DNA of 19,230 bases from Bacillota bacterium (GTDB lineage: Bacteria; Bacillota_I; Bacilli_A; RFN20; CAG-826). The notes beneath the pieces are model-generated. The model was given only the letters and a program-made list of their open reading frames with translations. It was not told the DNA's origin and made no database searches. Within the stretch, counting starts at the first letter, position 1. Every line of letters starts with the position of its first letter. Shown in pieces: positions 8,259 through 16,124 of the stretch. The stretch is taken from NCBI GenBank assembly GCA_003501485.1, contig DNPJ01000063.1, forward strand, positions 1 to 19,230. The letters are read 5' to 3'. Made by a program: the position numbers and the translations under genes.

Positions 8259-9085
8259 TGAGAAAAATATTTAGTTATATTCGTTTAGGATTTACAGCAG
8301 GGATTAAAATTATTTTCTATGATTTATTTTATTTTAGAAAATATGCTAAACATCCTGAAAAATATTCATACGAAGAAAGGTATGCAAGATTGCGAAAATT
8401 AACTCTCTCAGTTTTAAAATCATACCACGTAAAATATATTGTTGAAGGAGAAGAATATTTAAAAAATATTGATGGAAAGGTATTATTTCTTTCAAACCAT
8501 CTTTCTGAAGCTGATCCTTTGATATATATTGCATTAAGCGAAAAGCCTATTTCGTTTGTTGCAAAAAAAGAGAGTTTAGATATGCCATTTATTGGAACAA
8601 TAATAAAGGTTCTTGATGGTGTTCCAATCGATCGTCATAACATAATGAATCAATTGTCTGAAATTAAGCGAATTGTCAATTTTATCAAATCAAACCCAGG
8701 ACCAAATGTCATGATTTTCCCTGAAGGGACTAGAAATAGAAATCCGGAAACCCCATGCTTAGAGTTTAAGGGTGGCTCAATTAAAATGGGTTATATGGCA
8801 AAAGTGCCAATTATTCCAATTTCTTTGTATGGTTCACAAAGAATATTGTCCGCGAAACACTATTTAAAACAATATCCAGTGTTTGTAAAAATACACAAAC
8901 CAATTACACAAGAAGATTATAAAGATATTAAGAGCGTCGATTTAGCGGACTCTATTGCTAAAGAAATAAACGCAGATGTAGATAACTTTAGGAAGCTTGA
9001 TATCGTTGAAGTTTCTAAACAAAAAGGTCTCGGCAAAAAAAGGAGAATGTTTGAAGTTCGAGCTGATAAAAAATTACCTTCTTAA
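8258..9085 (+). CDS. plsC: 1-acyl-sn-glycerol-3-phosphate acyltransferase
   Basis: The enzyme adds the second acyl chain to lysophosphatidic acid, making phosphatidic acid at the inner face of the membrane. The 275-residue protein carries all four acyltransferase motifs: the catalytic NHLSEAD (80-86, with H81 and D86), GVPIDR, the glycerophosphate-binding FPEGTR (154-159) and VPIIPISLYG. The N-terminus is amphipathic and aromatic rather than a clear membrane span. A lysine/arginine-rich tail (KQKGLGKKRR and beyond) makes it somewhat longer than the common 200-250 residues. The gene has no ribosome binding site and starts just after a -10 hexamer. Its last 12 bases overlap the end of the opposing methyltransferase gene. 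The specific acyl donor cannot be read from the sequence. Confidence 0.9.
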   Translation: MRKIFSYIRLGFTAGIKIIFYDLFYFRKYAKHPEKYSYEERYARLRKLTLSVLKSYHVKYIVEGEEYLKNIDGKVLFLSNHLSEADPLIYIALSEKPISFVAKKESLDMPFIGTIIKVLDGVPIDRHNIMNQLSEIKRIVNFIKSNPGPNVMIFPEGTRNRNPETPCLEFKGGSIKMGYMAKVPIIPISLYGSQRILSAKHYLKQYPVFVKIHKPITQEDYKDIKSVDLADSIAKEINADVDNFRKLDIVEVSKQKGLGKKRRMFEVRADKKLPS

Positions 9086-10321
9086 TCCCTTTGGATAATA
9101 GTTCCTAAGGGATTTATTTTTTGTTTTAACAACACCTAAAATATTATTATCAAAAGAAACGAAATCATACTTTTGATCATCGTTAATTGCTAATTCCTCA
9201 CCGTGAATATATTTTTTTAATTGGTTTTCATTAAGGTGATAAGAAATAACATTATTAATAAAATGTGAATAGTGGTGTGAGTATATTTTTTTGTTATCAA
9301 TTAATGAATACTCAAATAAACCAGGTCTTATCGCCTTTTCTAATAAAATGTCAATTGGTTTATTTGGGAGTGAATAGTGCTCGATAATTTTTGATTTTCC
9401 TTTGGATTGTTTTGTTATATTAAATTCAAAAGGTGTGGCTTTATTCTTAATTAGTTCACCAGGCTTTTTAATTAAAGCAATAAAATGTCCTTCGCCAGGA
9501 AATTTATTTGGAAATAAATGAATGCATTCTTTTAAATCTGAGCGATAAAACATTTTATTTTCAATAATGTTCTTAATAATTGCGTCACTATTATTTAATA
9601 AGTAAGAAACTACTTCTTCATCTTCCTCATAAGAATATGAACAAGTAGAATAAACCATTTCTCCACCTGGTTTTAATAATGAATACGCTAATAAGATTAA
9701 CTGTTTTTGTATTTCGCTTTGTTTTAAGACTTTTTCGTAAGTCCAATCATTTTTCATTTCTTCGCTTTTTCTAAACATTCCACTTCCAGAGCAAGGCGCG
9801 TCTAAAATTATTTTGTCAAATTTGTTGTCTAGACCTTTTATTCTTGAATAATCTAATGAAGTAACAACAACGTTGTTTAAACCCATTCTTTCGACATTTG
9901 ATAAAAGTATTTGAGCTCTCGATGAAGATATATCATTCGAATATAAAACACCTTTTTTGTTCATAAGTAATGATGCTTGAACTGTCTTTCCACCAGGAGC
10001 GGCACATAAATCTAAAACATTTTCATCTTCAGTTGGATTTAAAATGTATGACACAAGTGATGCACTTGGATCTTGTATATAATAGTACCCGAGTTCGTGA
10101 TAAATCATTTTTCCAAATTGATATTCGTCTTGATTAAATAAATAACAATGTGGAACGATAGGATGCGGCTTAACATTTGGAAAAAGCTCGATAAATCTTT
10201 CATCACTAATTTTGTTTGTGTTCAAAATTAAACCTTTATGCTCTTTGTCGTTGAAGGTTGATATTAATTCATCTATTTCTTTCTTTGAAAGATATTTGCT
10301 TAAATGCTTTTGAAAATCCAT
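9074..10321 (-). CDS. rsmF: RsmF/NSUN-type 16S rRNA (cytosine-C5) methyltransferase
   Basis: The 415-residue protein is an S-adenosylmethionine-dependent RNA m5C methyltransferase. The SAM-binding motif LDLCAAPGGKT lies around 103-113. The catalytic pair is present: C177 in DAPCSGSGMFRK (release/proton role) and C227 in YSTCSYSYEEDE (nucleophile). The C-terminal part (about 290-415) fits the RsmF-type RNA-binding region. An in-frame TTG one codon upstream is possible, but the ATG at 10321 is preferred; neither has a ribosome site. It is the only minus-strand gene in the window and is not in an operon. It converges on plsC with a 12-base overlap and diverges from the nucleoside phosphorylase gene. 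The exact target nucleotide (C1407-like in E. coli) cannot be determined here; the family is firm. Confidence 0.88.
   Translation of the reverse strand: MDFQKHLSKYLSKKEIDELISTFNDKEHKGLILNTNKISDERFIELFPNVKPHPIVPHCYLFNQDEYQFGKMIYHELGYYYIQDPSASLVSYILNPTEDENVLDLCAAPGGKTVQASLLMNKKGVLYSNDISSSRAQILLSNVERMGLNNVVVTSLDYSRIKGLDNKFDKIILDAPCSGSGMFRKSEEMKNDWTYEKVLKQSEIQKQLILLAYSLLKPGGEMVYSTCSYSYEEDEEVVSYLLNNSDAIIKNIIENKMFYRSDLKECIHLFPNKFPGEGHFIALIKKPGELIKNKATPFEFNITKQSKGKSKIIEHYSLPNKPIDILLEKAIRPGLFEYSLIDNKKIYSHHYSHFINNVISYHLNENQLKKYIHGEELAINDDQKYDFVSFDNNILGVVKTKNKSLRNYYPKGLRR
9084..9122 (+). terminator. Intrinsic terminator of plsC, located inside the 3' end of rsmF
   Basis: A perfect 8-base-pair stem AATCCCTT (9084-9091) / AAGGGATT (9107-9114) with a 15-base loop is followed by a T-rich tail TATTTTTT (9115-9122). 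It begins on the last bases of the plsC stop codon. On the opposite strand it codes for the last residues of the methyltransferase and has no following T tract, so it would act only on plsC transcription. Confidence 0.65.
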
Positions 10322-10374
10322 CAAATAAAGTATAATTGAAATATATTGATTTATAAAACATTTTAGTGTTTAAT
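10310..10374 (+). promoter_or_regulatory. Candidate promoters of the pdp-dtd-mnmA operon
   Basis: Two candidates exist. TTGATT (10346-10351) and TTTAAT (10369-10374) are 17 bases apart and would give a leader of about 35 bases. A perfect TATAAT at 10331-10336 has TTGAAA (10310-10315) at a short 15-base spacing. The second overlaps the -10 of the divergent rsmF promoter. I cannot decide between them by eye. A short inverted repeat (AAACA/TGTTT, about 10356-10371) lies between. Confidence 0.45.
10322..10357 (-). promoter_or_regulatory. Probable rsmF promoter, leaderless
   Basis: Read on the minus strand, TTTATA (10357-10352) and TATACT (10334-10329) are separated by 17 bases, with four and five matches to the sigma-A -35 and -10 consensus. 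Seven bases separate the -10 from the ATG at 10321 and there is no Shine-Dalgarno site, so the mRNA would begin at or next to the start codon. Confidence 0.5.
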
Positions 10375-10414
10375 AATTCTTTCTTTTCAAATTTTACATT
10401 CGGAGGTTATTAAT

Positions 10415-11716
10415 ATGAGAATGGTAGATATAATCACGAAAAAACGTGATGGGCACGAATTAAGCGATGAAGAAATTTCTTTTTTCATCAAAGGATATGT
10501 TGATGGAAAAATTCCTGATTATCAAGTAAGCGCGTTATTAATGGCGATTGTTTTCAAAGGAATGAGACCTCGCGAAATTGTTACTTTGACTGATAGAATG
10601 GAACATAGTGGAGACGTTATGGATCTTTCATCTATCAAAGGTGTTAAAGTTGACAAGCATTCAACAGGTGGCGTTGGTGATAAAACTAGCATCGCTCTTG
10701 GACCTATGGTTGCTGCTTGTGGCGCTAAATTGGCTAAAATGAGTGGTAGAGGTCTAGGTCATACTGGTGGGACACTTGATAAACTTGAATCTATTCCAGG
10801 TATGAAAGTATTTGTTAGTGAAGAACATTTTATAAAACAAGTTAATGACATTGGTCTAGCTATTATTGGCCAAACCGCAAGTTTAGTTCCTGCTGATAAA
10901 AAACTTTATGCTTTAAGAGATGTCACAGGCACTGTTGAGTCAACGCCTCTTATTGCTTCATCTGTTATGTCGAAAAAACTTGCTAGCGGCAGTGATTGTA
11001 TTCTTCTCGATGTTAAATTTGGCAATGGTGCGTTTATGAAAAACGCTAAATCTGCTGAAGAACTTGCCAAAATTATGTGCAAGATTGGTAATGCATTAGG
11101 ACGTGATACTCGTGCAGTTTTAACAGATATGGACCAACCACTTGGTCATGCTGTCGGAAATGCACTTGAAATTAAAGAAGCTATTGCCACTCTTCATGGC
11201 CAAGGACCAAAAGATTTTACTGACCTTTGCTTACGAAGTGGCGCTATAATGCTTGAACAAGCAAAAATAGTAAAGAGTGAAGAAGAAGGAATGGAAATGC
11301 TTCAAAAATCCATTGATGATGGTAGTGCTTTTGAAAAGCTTAAAGCAATGGTCAAAGCACAAGGTGGAGATGTAAGCTATATCGAACATCCTGAAAAATT
11401 CCCTCTTGCCAAACACATTGTTGAAGTAAAAGCAAATAAAGACGGATATATAAAACAAATTGTCGCTCTTGAAATCGGAGAATCGGCAATGAGACTAGGA
11501 GCAGGAAGAGAAACATTTGATGATGTTATCGATATGTCTGCAGGTATTGTATTAAATAAAAAAGTTGGAGATAAGGTTAATAAAGGAGATGTTCTTTGCG
11601 TTGTCCACACAAACAAAGAAAATTTCGATAGTATTTTAAAAGATATTGAAAATTCCTTTATTATTGTGGATGAGTTTGTTAGTGTACCTCCAACTGTTCA
11701 TGCTTATATTAAATAA
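10415..11716 (+). CDS. pdp: Pyrimidine-nucleoside phosphorylase
   Basis: The enzyme splits uridine, thymidine or deoxyuridine with phosphate into base and (deoxy)ribose-1-phosphate for salvage and carbon use. The 433-residue length matches Firmicutes Pdp. The helical N-terminal domain (MRMVDIITKKRDGHELSDEEI) and the phosphate-binding KHSTGGVGDKTS are typical. The family signature SGRGLGHTGGTLDKLESI covers 110-127, after K108. The C-terminal alpha/beta lobe (about 345-433) is complete, with MRLGAGRETFDDVID. The start has a strong GGAGGT at 10402-10407. The stop overlaps the dtd start as TAATG. Thymidine phosphorylase (deoA) is the close alternative; broad pyrimidine specificity is expected from the Gram-positive context but not proven. 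Confidence 0.93.
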   Translation: MRMVDIITKKRDGHELSDEEISFFIKGYVDGKIPDYQVSALLMAIVFKGMRPREIVTLTDRMEHSGDVMDLSSIKGVKVDKHSTGGVGDKTSIALGPMVAACGAKLAKMSGRGLGHTGGTLDKLESIPGMKVFVSEEHFIKQVNDIGLAIIGQTASLVPADKKLYALRDVTGTVESTPLIASSVMSKKLASGSDCILLDVKFGNGAFMKNAKSAEELAKIMCKIGNALGRDTRAVLTDMDQPLGHAVGNALEIKEAIATLHGQGPKDFTDLCLRSGAIMLEQAKIVKSEEEGMEMLQKSIDDGSAFEKLKAMVKAQGGDVSYIEHPEKFPLAKHIVEVKANKDGYIKQIVALEIGESAMRLGAGRETFDDVIDMSAGIVLNKKVGDKVNKGDVLCVVHTNKENFDSILKDIENSFIIVDEFVSVPPTVHAYIK

Positions 11717-12168
11717 TGAGACTTTTAATTCAAAACGTATTAAACGCAAATGTAAAAATTAACGAAAAAATCGTGGGAAGTATTTCTCGCGGTTTTTGCG
11801 TTTTTGTTGGATTTTGTGAAGGAGATAACGAAAATATCGTCAAAAAAATGGTTGATAAATTTGTTTCTCTAAGATTATTTAATGATGAAAATGGAAAAAC
11901 AAATCTATCATTAAATGATATTAATGGCGAAATATTGTCTGTATCACAATTTACTTTATATGCGGATGTTTCTCATGGTAGAAGACCGTCGTTTGTAAAT
12001 GCTTTAAAAGGCGAAGAATCAGTTATACTTTATAATTTTTTCAATTCCTATTTGTCCTCACTTGGATATAAAATAAATACAGGCGTTTTTGGCGCTGATA
12101 TGGAAGTTAATATTGTTAACGATGGTCCGTTTACAATATTTCTTGATAGTAAGGATTTGATTAAATGA
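11716..12168 (+). CDS. dtd: D-aminoacyl-tRNA deacylase
   Basis: Dtd removes D-amino acids (and glycine from tRNA-Ala) from mischarged tRNAs by an RNA-based mechanism at the dimer interface. The 150-residue protein has the active-site SQFTL beginning at S77 and the cross-subunit cis Gly-Pro in NDGPFT (G137, P138). Other conserved blocks are HGRRPSF, GVFGADM and RLFNDENGKTNLSL. The length is the family norm of about 145-150. It starts on the last base of the pdp stop (TAATG) without its own ribosome site and ends in an ATGA overlap with mnmA, so the three genes are read as a coupled unit. Phe replaces the more common Val in the GPVT motif, a conservative change. A quality-control enzyme just upstream of an alanine T-box/alaS unit is a sensible neighbourhood. 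Confidence 0.93.
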   Translation: MRLLIQNVLNANVKINEKIVGSISRGFCVFVGFCEGDNENIVKKMVDKFVSLRLFNDENGKTNLSLNDINGEILSVSQFTLYADVSHGRRPSFVNALKGEESVILYNFFNSYLSSLGYKINTGVFGADMEVNIVNDGPFTIFLDSKDLIK

Positions 12169-13292
12169 AAGTAATGATTGGTCTTAGCGGCGGCGTTGAT
12201 AGTGCGGTCGCGGCTTACTTATTAAAAGAACAAGGGTATGAAGTCGTCGGTGCTTTTATGCGAAACTGGGATGCTTTTGCAAATAATGATTTTTTAGGCA
12301 ATCCAACACTTAATGATAATCAATGCCCACAAGAAAAAGATTACCAAGATGCTCAAAAAGTTGCTAAGCAGCTTGGAATACCATTGCTTAGAATCGATTT
12401 TATTAAAGAATATTGGGATCATGTTTTTTCCTTCTTTATTGAAGAATATCAAAAAGGAAGAACGCCAAATCCAGACATTTTATGTAATAAATTCATTAAA
12501 TTTGATGCTTTTAAGAAATTTGCTGACGAAAATGGTTGCGATTATATTGCGATGGGCCATTATGCCAAGAAAGTATTTAAAGATGGTCATTATTATTTAA
12601 AAAAATGCTATGACCAAAACAAAGATCAAACATATTTTTTATCTCAAATTAATGAAGAGCAGATAAAAAGCTGCTTATTTCCACTCGGTGATATAGATAA
12701 AACTAAAGTTCGTGAAATTGCACACAAATTAAATCTTGTTATCGCGGATAAAAAAGATTCAACAGGCGTATGTTTTATCGGCGAAAGAAACTTCCGTGAA
12801 TTTTTAAAAAATTATATACCTGCCCATGAAGGCAATATCATTGATATTGATACAAATAAAATTATTGGAAAGCATAAAGGTGTTTATTACTACACTGTTG
12901 GTCAACACAAAGGCCTTGGGATTGGAGGCATAAGTGGTGAAACTGCTTCCGGGTGGTTTATTGTAAAAAAAGATGCAAAAAAGAATGTTCTTTATGTTAC
13001 AAGAGGTGATAATCAACACTATTTATTGAGTAATAAGTGCATTGTTAGAAAATTAAACTTTATTAATCCAAATGAAGTTTTTCCTCAAGAAGTTTCAGTA
13101 AAGTTTAGATACCGTCAAAAAGATCATCCGTGTGTAATTAATAAAAAAGATGATGAAATAATTTGTGTTTACGATTATTACAAAGCTGTAACAACTGGGC
13201 AAGAAGCCGTCTTTTATAACAAAGATGGTTTAATGATAGGCTCAGGCACAATTGACGAAGTCTACCGCGACGATAAAAGAATAGATATTTAA
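12165..13292 (+). CDS. mnmA: tRNA-specific 2-thiouridylase MnmA
   Basis: MnmA adenylates and thiolates U34 of tRNA-Lys, -Glu and -Gln. The 375-residue protein has the ATP PP-loop SGGVDS at 8-13. Both catalytic cysteines are present: C107 in NPDILCN and C203 in STGVCFIGERNF. The tRNA-contacting GRTPNPD block and the C-terminal beta-barrel (about 285-375) are complete. The region between the PP-loop and CPQEKDYQDA carries an insertion (FANNDFLGNPTLNDNQ) of the kind found in Mollicutes and Clostridia but absent from the shorter B. subtilis form. It overlaps dtd by four bases, with AAGGAT about eight bases before the ATG. It is followed by an AT-rich hairpin and the alaS leader. Confidence 0.95.
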   Translation: MKVMIGLSGGVDSAVAAYLLKEQGYEVVGAFMRNWDAFANNDFLGNPTLNDNQCPQEKDYQDAQKVAKQLGIPLLRIDFIKEYWDHVFSFFIEEYQKGRTPNPDILCNKFIKFDAFKKFADENGCDYIAMGHYAKKVFKDGHYYLKKCYDQNKDQTYFLSQINEEQIKSCLFPLGDIDKTKVREIAHKLNLVIADKKDSTGVCFIGERNFREFLKNYIPAHEGNIIDIDTNKIIGKHKGVYYYTVGQHKGLGIGGISGETASGWFIVKKDAKKNVLYVTRGDNQHYLLSNKCIVRKLNFINPNEVFPQEVSVKFRYRQKDHPCVINKKDDEIICVYDYYKAVTTGQEAVFYNKDGLMIGSGTIDEVYRDDKRIDI

Positions 13293-13320
13293 AAATATCT
13301 TTAATATTTTATATTTTTTT
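13283..13320 (+). terminator. Weak AT-rich terminator candidate after mnmA
   Basis: AGATATTT (13283-13290) and AAATATCT (13293-13300) form a perfect 8-pair inverted repeat spanning the mnmA stop, followed by a T-rich run to 13320. The stem is almost entirely A-T, so it is weak, and the T run is interrupted. Some read-through into the T-box region is likely. Confidence 0.35.
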
Positions 13321-13335
13321 GTTATAGTAATTTTG
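13300..13335 (+). promoter_or_regulatory. Probable promoter of the T-box/alaS transcript
   Basis: TATAGT at 13323-13328 is preceded by TTTAAT at 13300-13305 with a 17-base spacing. Initiation would fall near 13335, right at the first base pairs of the T-box stem I. The -35 is poor, the -10 good. Confidence 0.5.
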
Positions 13336-13486
13336 CTCCGATAAAGGAACTATTTGCCACTCCTTTGGAGATGATGAAAGTCATCGTAATTCTGCGTTAA
13401 AGAATATTAATTAAGTGCATTAATTATTTAATGAATAAGGATGGTACCGCGCAAATGCGTTCCTTGTGAACGTTTTTTTATTTTTT
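13335..13486 (+). promoter_or_regulatory. T-box riboswitch (alanine) with short stem I, controlling alaS
   Basis: The T-box core AAGGATGGTACCGCG is at 13437-13451. Its UGGU would pair with the ACCA end of uncharged tRNA-Ala (discriminator A). The antiterminator is AAGGA (13437-13441) with TCCTT (13461-13465), plus CGC/GCG above the bulge. The competing terminator is CGTTC (13458-13462) / GAACG (13468-13472) followed by seven T and a second T run. Upstream, CTCC (13336-13339) and AAAGGA (13343-13348) pair with TCCTTT-GGAG (13361-13370), enclosing a 12-base loop with GCC, an alanine codon, at 13356-13358 followed by A. Further hairpins lie at 13371-13384 and 13409-13427. The leader is only about 105 bases before the T-box, and no long stem I with apical T-loops can be drawn. 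The T-box is certain; the specifier assignment is inference. Confidence 0.9.
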
Positions 13487-13498
13487 AGGGAGTTATTT

Positions 13499-16105
13499 AT
13501 GAAAAAATTAACTGGTAACGAGATTAGAAATATGTGGCTAAACTTCTTCAAAAGCAAAGGCCACCATGTTGAAAAAGGCGCATCATTAATACCTTATAAA
13601 GATCCTTCTTTGTTATGGATTAATTCAGGTGTTGCCGCCTTAAAGAAATATATGGATGGTAGTGAAGTTCCACCATCAAGAAGAATAACTAATGTTCAAA
13701 AATCAATTCGCACCAACGATATGGATAACGTTGGTTATACTTCAAGACACCATACATTCTTTGAAATGTTAGGAAATTTCTCTATTGGTGACTATTTTAG
13801 AAATGAAGTCATTCCATGGGCTTTTGAAATCTTAACAAGTGAACAATATTTCGCTATGCCAAAAGATAAATTATATTTTACATATAATCCAATGGATAAA
13901 GAAACTCACGACCTATGGCTTAAGCAAGGTGTCGATGAAGGTCATTTAATACCGCTTGAAGGAAACTATTGGGAAATCGGTGAAGGGCCTGCAGGTCCGA
14001 ATACAGAAGTTTTCTTTGATAGAGGTGAAAAATATGATCCAAAACATTTAGGTATAAAACTTCTTAAAGAAGAAATTGAAAATGATAGATACATTGAAAT
14101 TTGGGGCATTGTTTTTTCTCAATACAACGCTATTCCTGGTAAAAAGAGAAGCGAATATAAAGAACTTCCAAGCAAGAACATTGATACAGGTGCAGGATTA
14201 GAAAGAATCGCTTCTGTTCTTCAAGAAACTCCATCTAATTTTGAGACAGATTTATTTATGCCTATCATTGAGGCGACTGAAAAACTAGCAAATGTTCCTT
14301 ACAAAGAGCCTTATTTAACTCCATATCGCGTTATAGCTGATCATATTAGAGCATTAACTTTTGCATTGGGTGATGGAGAAGTGTTCTCTAATGAAGGACG
14401 CGGATATGTTCTTAGACGTCTTGTACGTCGTGCAATGAGATTTGCAAAGAAAATAGGCATTAATCGTCCGTTTTTGTATTCTTTAGTGGGTGTTGTTGTC
14501 AACAAATATAAAGATTTTTATCCTGAACTCGTTGATAAAAGCGAACATATATCCAAAATGATTAAAATTGAAGAAGAAAAATTCATTAAAACTCTTTCAA
14601 GTGGCGAAATTTTACTTCGCGATTTAATTAAAGATAAAAAGGAACTTTCTGGCAAAGATGCATTTAAACTCTATGATACATTTGGCTTTCCAATTGATTT
14701 AACAAAAGAAATATGTGCTGAAAACAATGTTGAAGTTGATGTTAATGCGTTTAATAAAGAAATGGAACTTCAAAAAGAAAGAGCAAGAAACGCTAGAAGC
14801 GATGAACAAAGCATGCATCGTCAATCGAAAGATCTTCTTGAATTTACTTCTCCAAGTGAATTTACTTATTGCGATAAACCTTTGTCTGCTAAAGTGATTG
14901 GTTTATTCGTTGACGGAAATAAAGTTGATGAATTAACTGAAGATGGCGAAATCATATTTGATAAGACACCGTTTTATGCTGAAATGGGTGGTGAAGTAAG
15001 CGATCACGGATATATTGAAAACGAACATACTTATTTAGATGTTAAAGATGTTCAAAAAGCGCCTAATAAACAACATTTGCATTTTGTAAAAGTCATAAGA
15101 GGAAGCGTTAAGATTGGTGATGTTTTTACGCTATATGTTAATCATGATGAAAGAGAAGATGTTAAGAGAAATCATTCTGCAACCCATCTTCTTCAAGCTG
15201 CTTTAACAAAAGTCCTTGGAAATCATATTAAGCAAATGGGATCTTTTGTTTCATGTGAATATTTAAGATTTGATTTTACCCATTATGAAAAGATTAATGA
15301 GACACAATTAAATGACATAGAACATGTTGTGAACGAAATGATAAAAGAAGCTATACCAGCCGATATCAAAATTCTTCCTATTGAAGAAGCAAACAAATTA
15401 GGTGCAAGAGCATTTTTCTCAGAAAAATATGGGAAAGAAGTTCGCGTTGTGAAATTTGGTGAAGATTCTATTGAATTCTGTGCTGGATGCCATGTTGATA
15501 ATACAGAAGAAATTGGCGTGTTTGTTATTGAAAGCGAAGAATCAATTGCCTCTGGTGTCAGAAGAATTCAAGCTCGTACTTCTTTAAAGGGTTATGAACT
15601 TCTTAAAGAAAAAGAAATGCTGCTTAATAACGCAAGAGATCTTGTTGGTGCTAAATCAACATTTGAATTAAAAGATCGTTTGAACGCTATTCTTCATGAA
15701 AAAGATGAAATGAAGAAGGCTAATGAACAATTAGTTGATAAATTATCTCAATTAACCGCAATGAGTCTTGTTGATAAATTCGAAGAAATTGCTGGGCATC
15801 ATGTTTTGGTTTCTTATGTTGAAAATACTGATTTAGCAAATTTAAACAAAATTGGGGATGTTTTAAAAACAAAACATAGTGATTCAATCGTGCTTCTTAT
15901 AGGTGGAAATGATGGCAATTTACCTCTTTCATGTTTTGTAAGTGGTGATGCATTGACAAGTAACAAAGCCGGCGACATTATTAAAACATTTGCCAAAGAA
16001 CTTAATGGTAGTGGCGGAGGACGTCCTAATATGGCAAATGGCAAAGGAAAAGATAAATCTAAATTAGCTAATGCTATAGCATTAATTAAACAAAATATTA
16101 AATAA
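13499..16105 (+). CDS. alaS: Alanine--tRNA ligase
   Basis: AlaS charges tRNA-Ala and clears mischarged Ser/Gly. The 868-residue protein is full length. The class II catalytic domain (1-240) contains LWINSGVAALK, RTNDMDNVGYTSRHHTFFEMLGN-type sequence and the GRGYVLRRLVRRA block. The editing domain has metal-binding HSATH (559-563) and C661/H665 in CAGCHVDNTEEIG; most homologues read CGGTH, so Cys replaces Thr. The C-terminal DHHA1/C-Ala part ends with GSGGGRPNMANGKGKDKSKL. An upstream GTG at 13466 in the same frame lies inside the T-box terminator and is rejected. The ATG at 13499 follows AGGGAG (13487-13492). Expression is under the upstream T-box. The DUF1292 gene follows after 19 bases and is probably cotranscribed. 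Confidence 0.97.
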   Translation: MKKLTGNEIRNMWLNFFKSKGHHVEKGASLIPYKDPSLLWINSGVAALKKYMDGSEVPPSRRITNVQKSIRTNDMDNVGYTSRHHTFFEMLGNFSIGDYFRNEVIPWAFEILTSEQYFAMPKDKLYFTYNPMDKETHDLWLKQGVDEGHLIPLEGNYWEIGEGPAGPNTEVFFDRGEKYDPKHLGIKLLKEEIENDRYIEIWGIVFSQYNAIPGKKRSEYKELPSKNIDTGAGLERIASVLQETPSNFETDLFMPIIEATEKLANVPYKEPYLTPYRVIADHIRALTFALGDGEVFSNEGRGYVLRRLVRRAMRFAKKIGINRPFLYSLVGVVVNKYKDFYPELVDKSEHISKMIKIEEEKFIKTLSSGEILLRDLIKDKKELSGKDAFKLYDTFGFPIDLTKEICAENNVEVDVNAFNKEMELQKERARNARSDEQSMHRQSKDLLEFTSPSEFTYCDKPLSAKVIGLFVDGNKVDELTEDGEIIFDKTPFYAEMGGEVSDHGYIENEHTYLDVKDVQKAPNKQHLHFVKVIRGSVKIGDVFTLYVNHDEREDVKRNHSATHLLQAALTKVLGNHIKQMGSFVSCEYLRFDFTHYEKINETQLNDIEHVVNEMIKEAIPADIKILPIEEANKLGARAFFSEKYGKEVRVVKFGEDSIEFCAGCHVDNTEEIGVFVIESEESIASGVRRIQARTSLKGYELLKEKEMLLNNARDLVGAKSTFELKDRLNAILHEKDEMKKANEQLVDKLSQLTAMSLVDKFEEIAGHHVLVSYVENTDLANLNKIGDVLKTKHSDSIVLLIGGNDGNLPLSCFVSGDALTSNKAGDIIKTFAKELNGSGGGRPNMANGKGKDKSKLANAIALIKQNIK

Positions 16106-16124
16106 TTTTAGAGAGGAATTTTGT

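Noticed and set aside
13466..13498. Upstream in-frame start for alaS
   Set aside because: It lies inside the T-box terminator hairpin and adds residues absent from AlaS proteins; the ATG at 13499 has AGGGAG.
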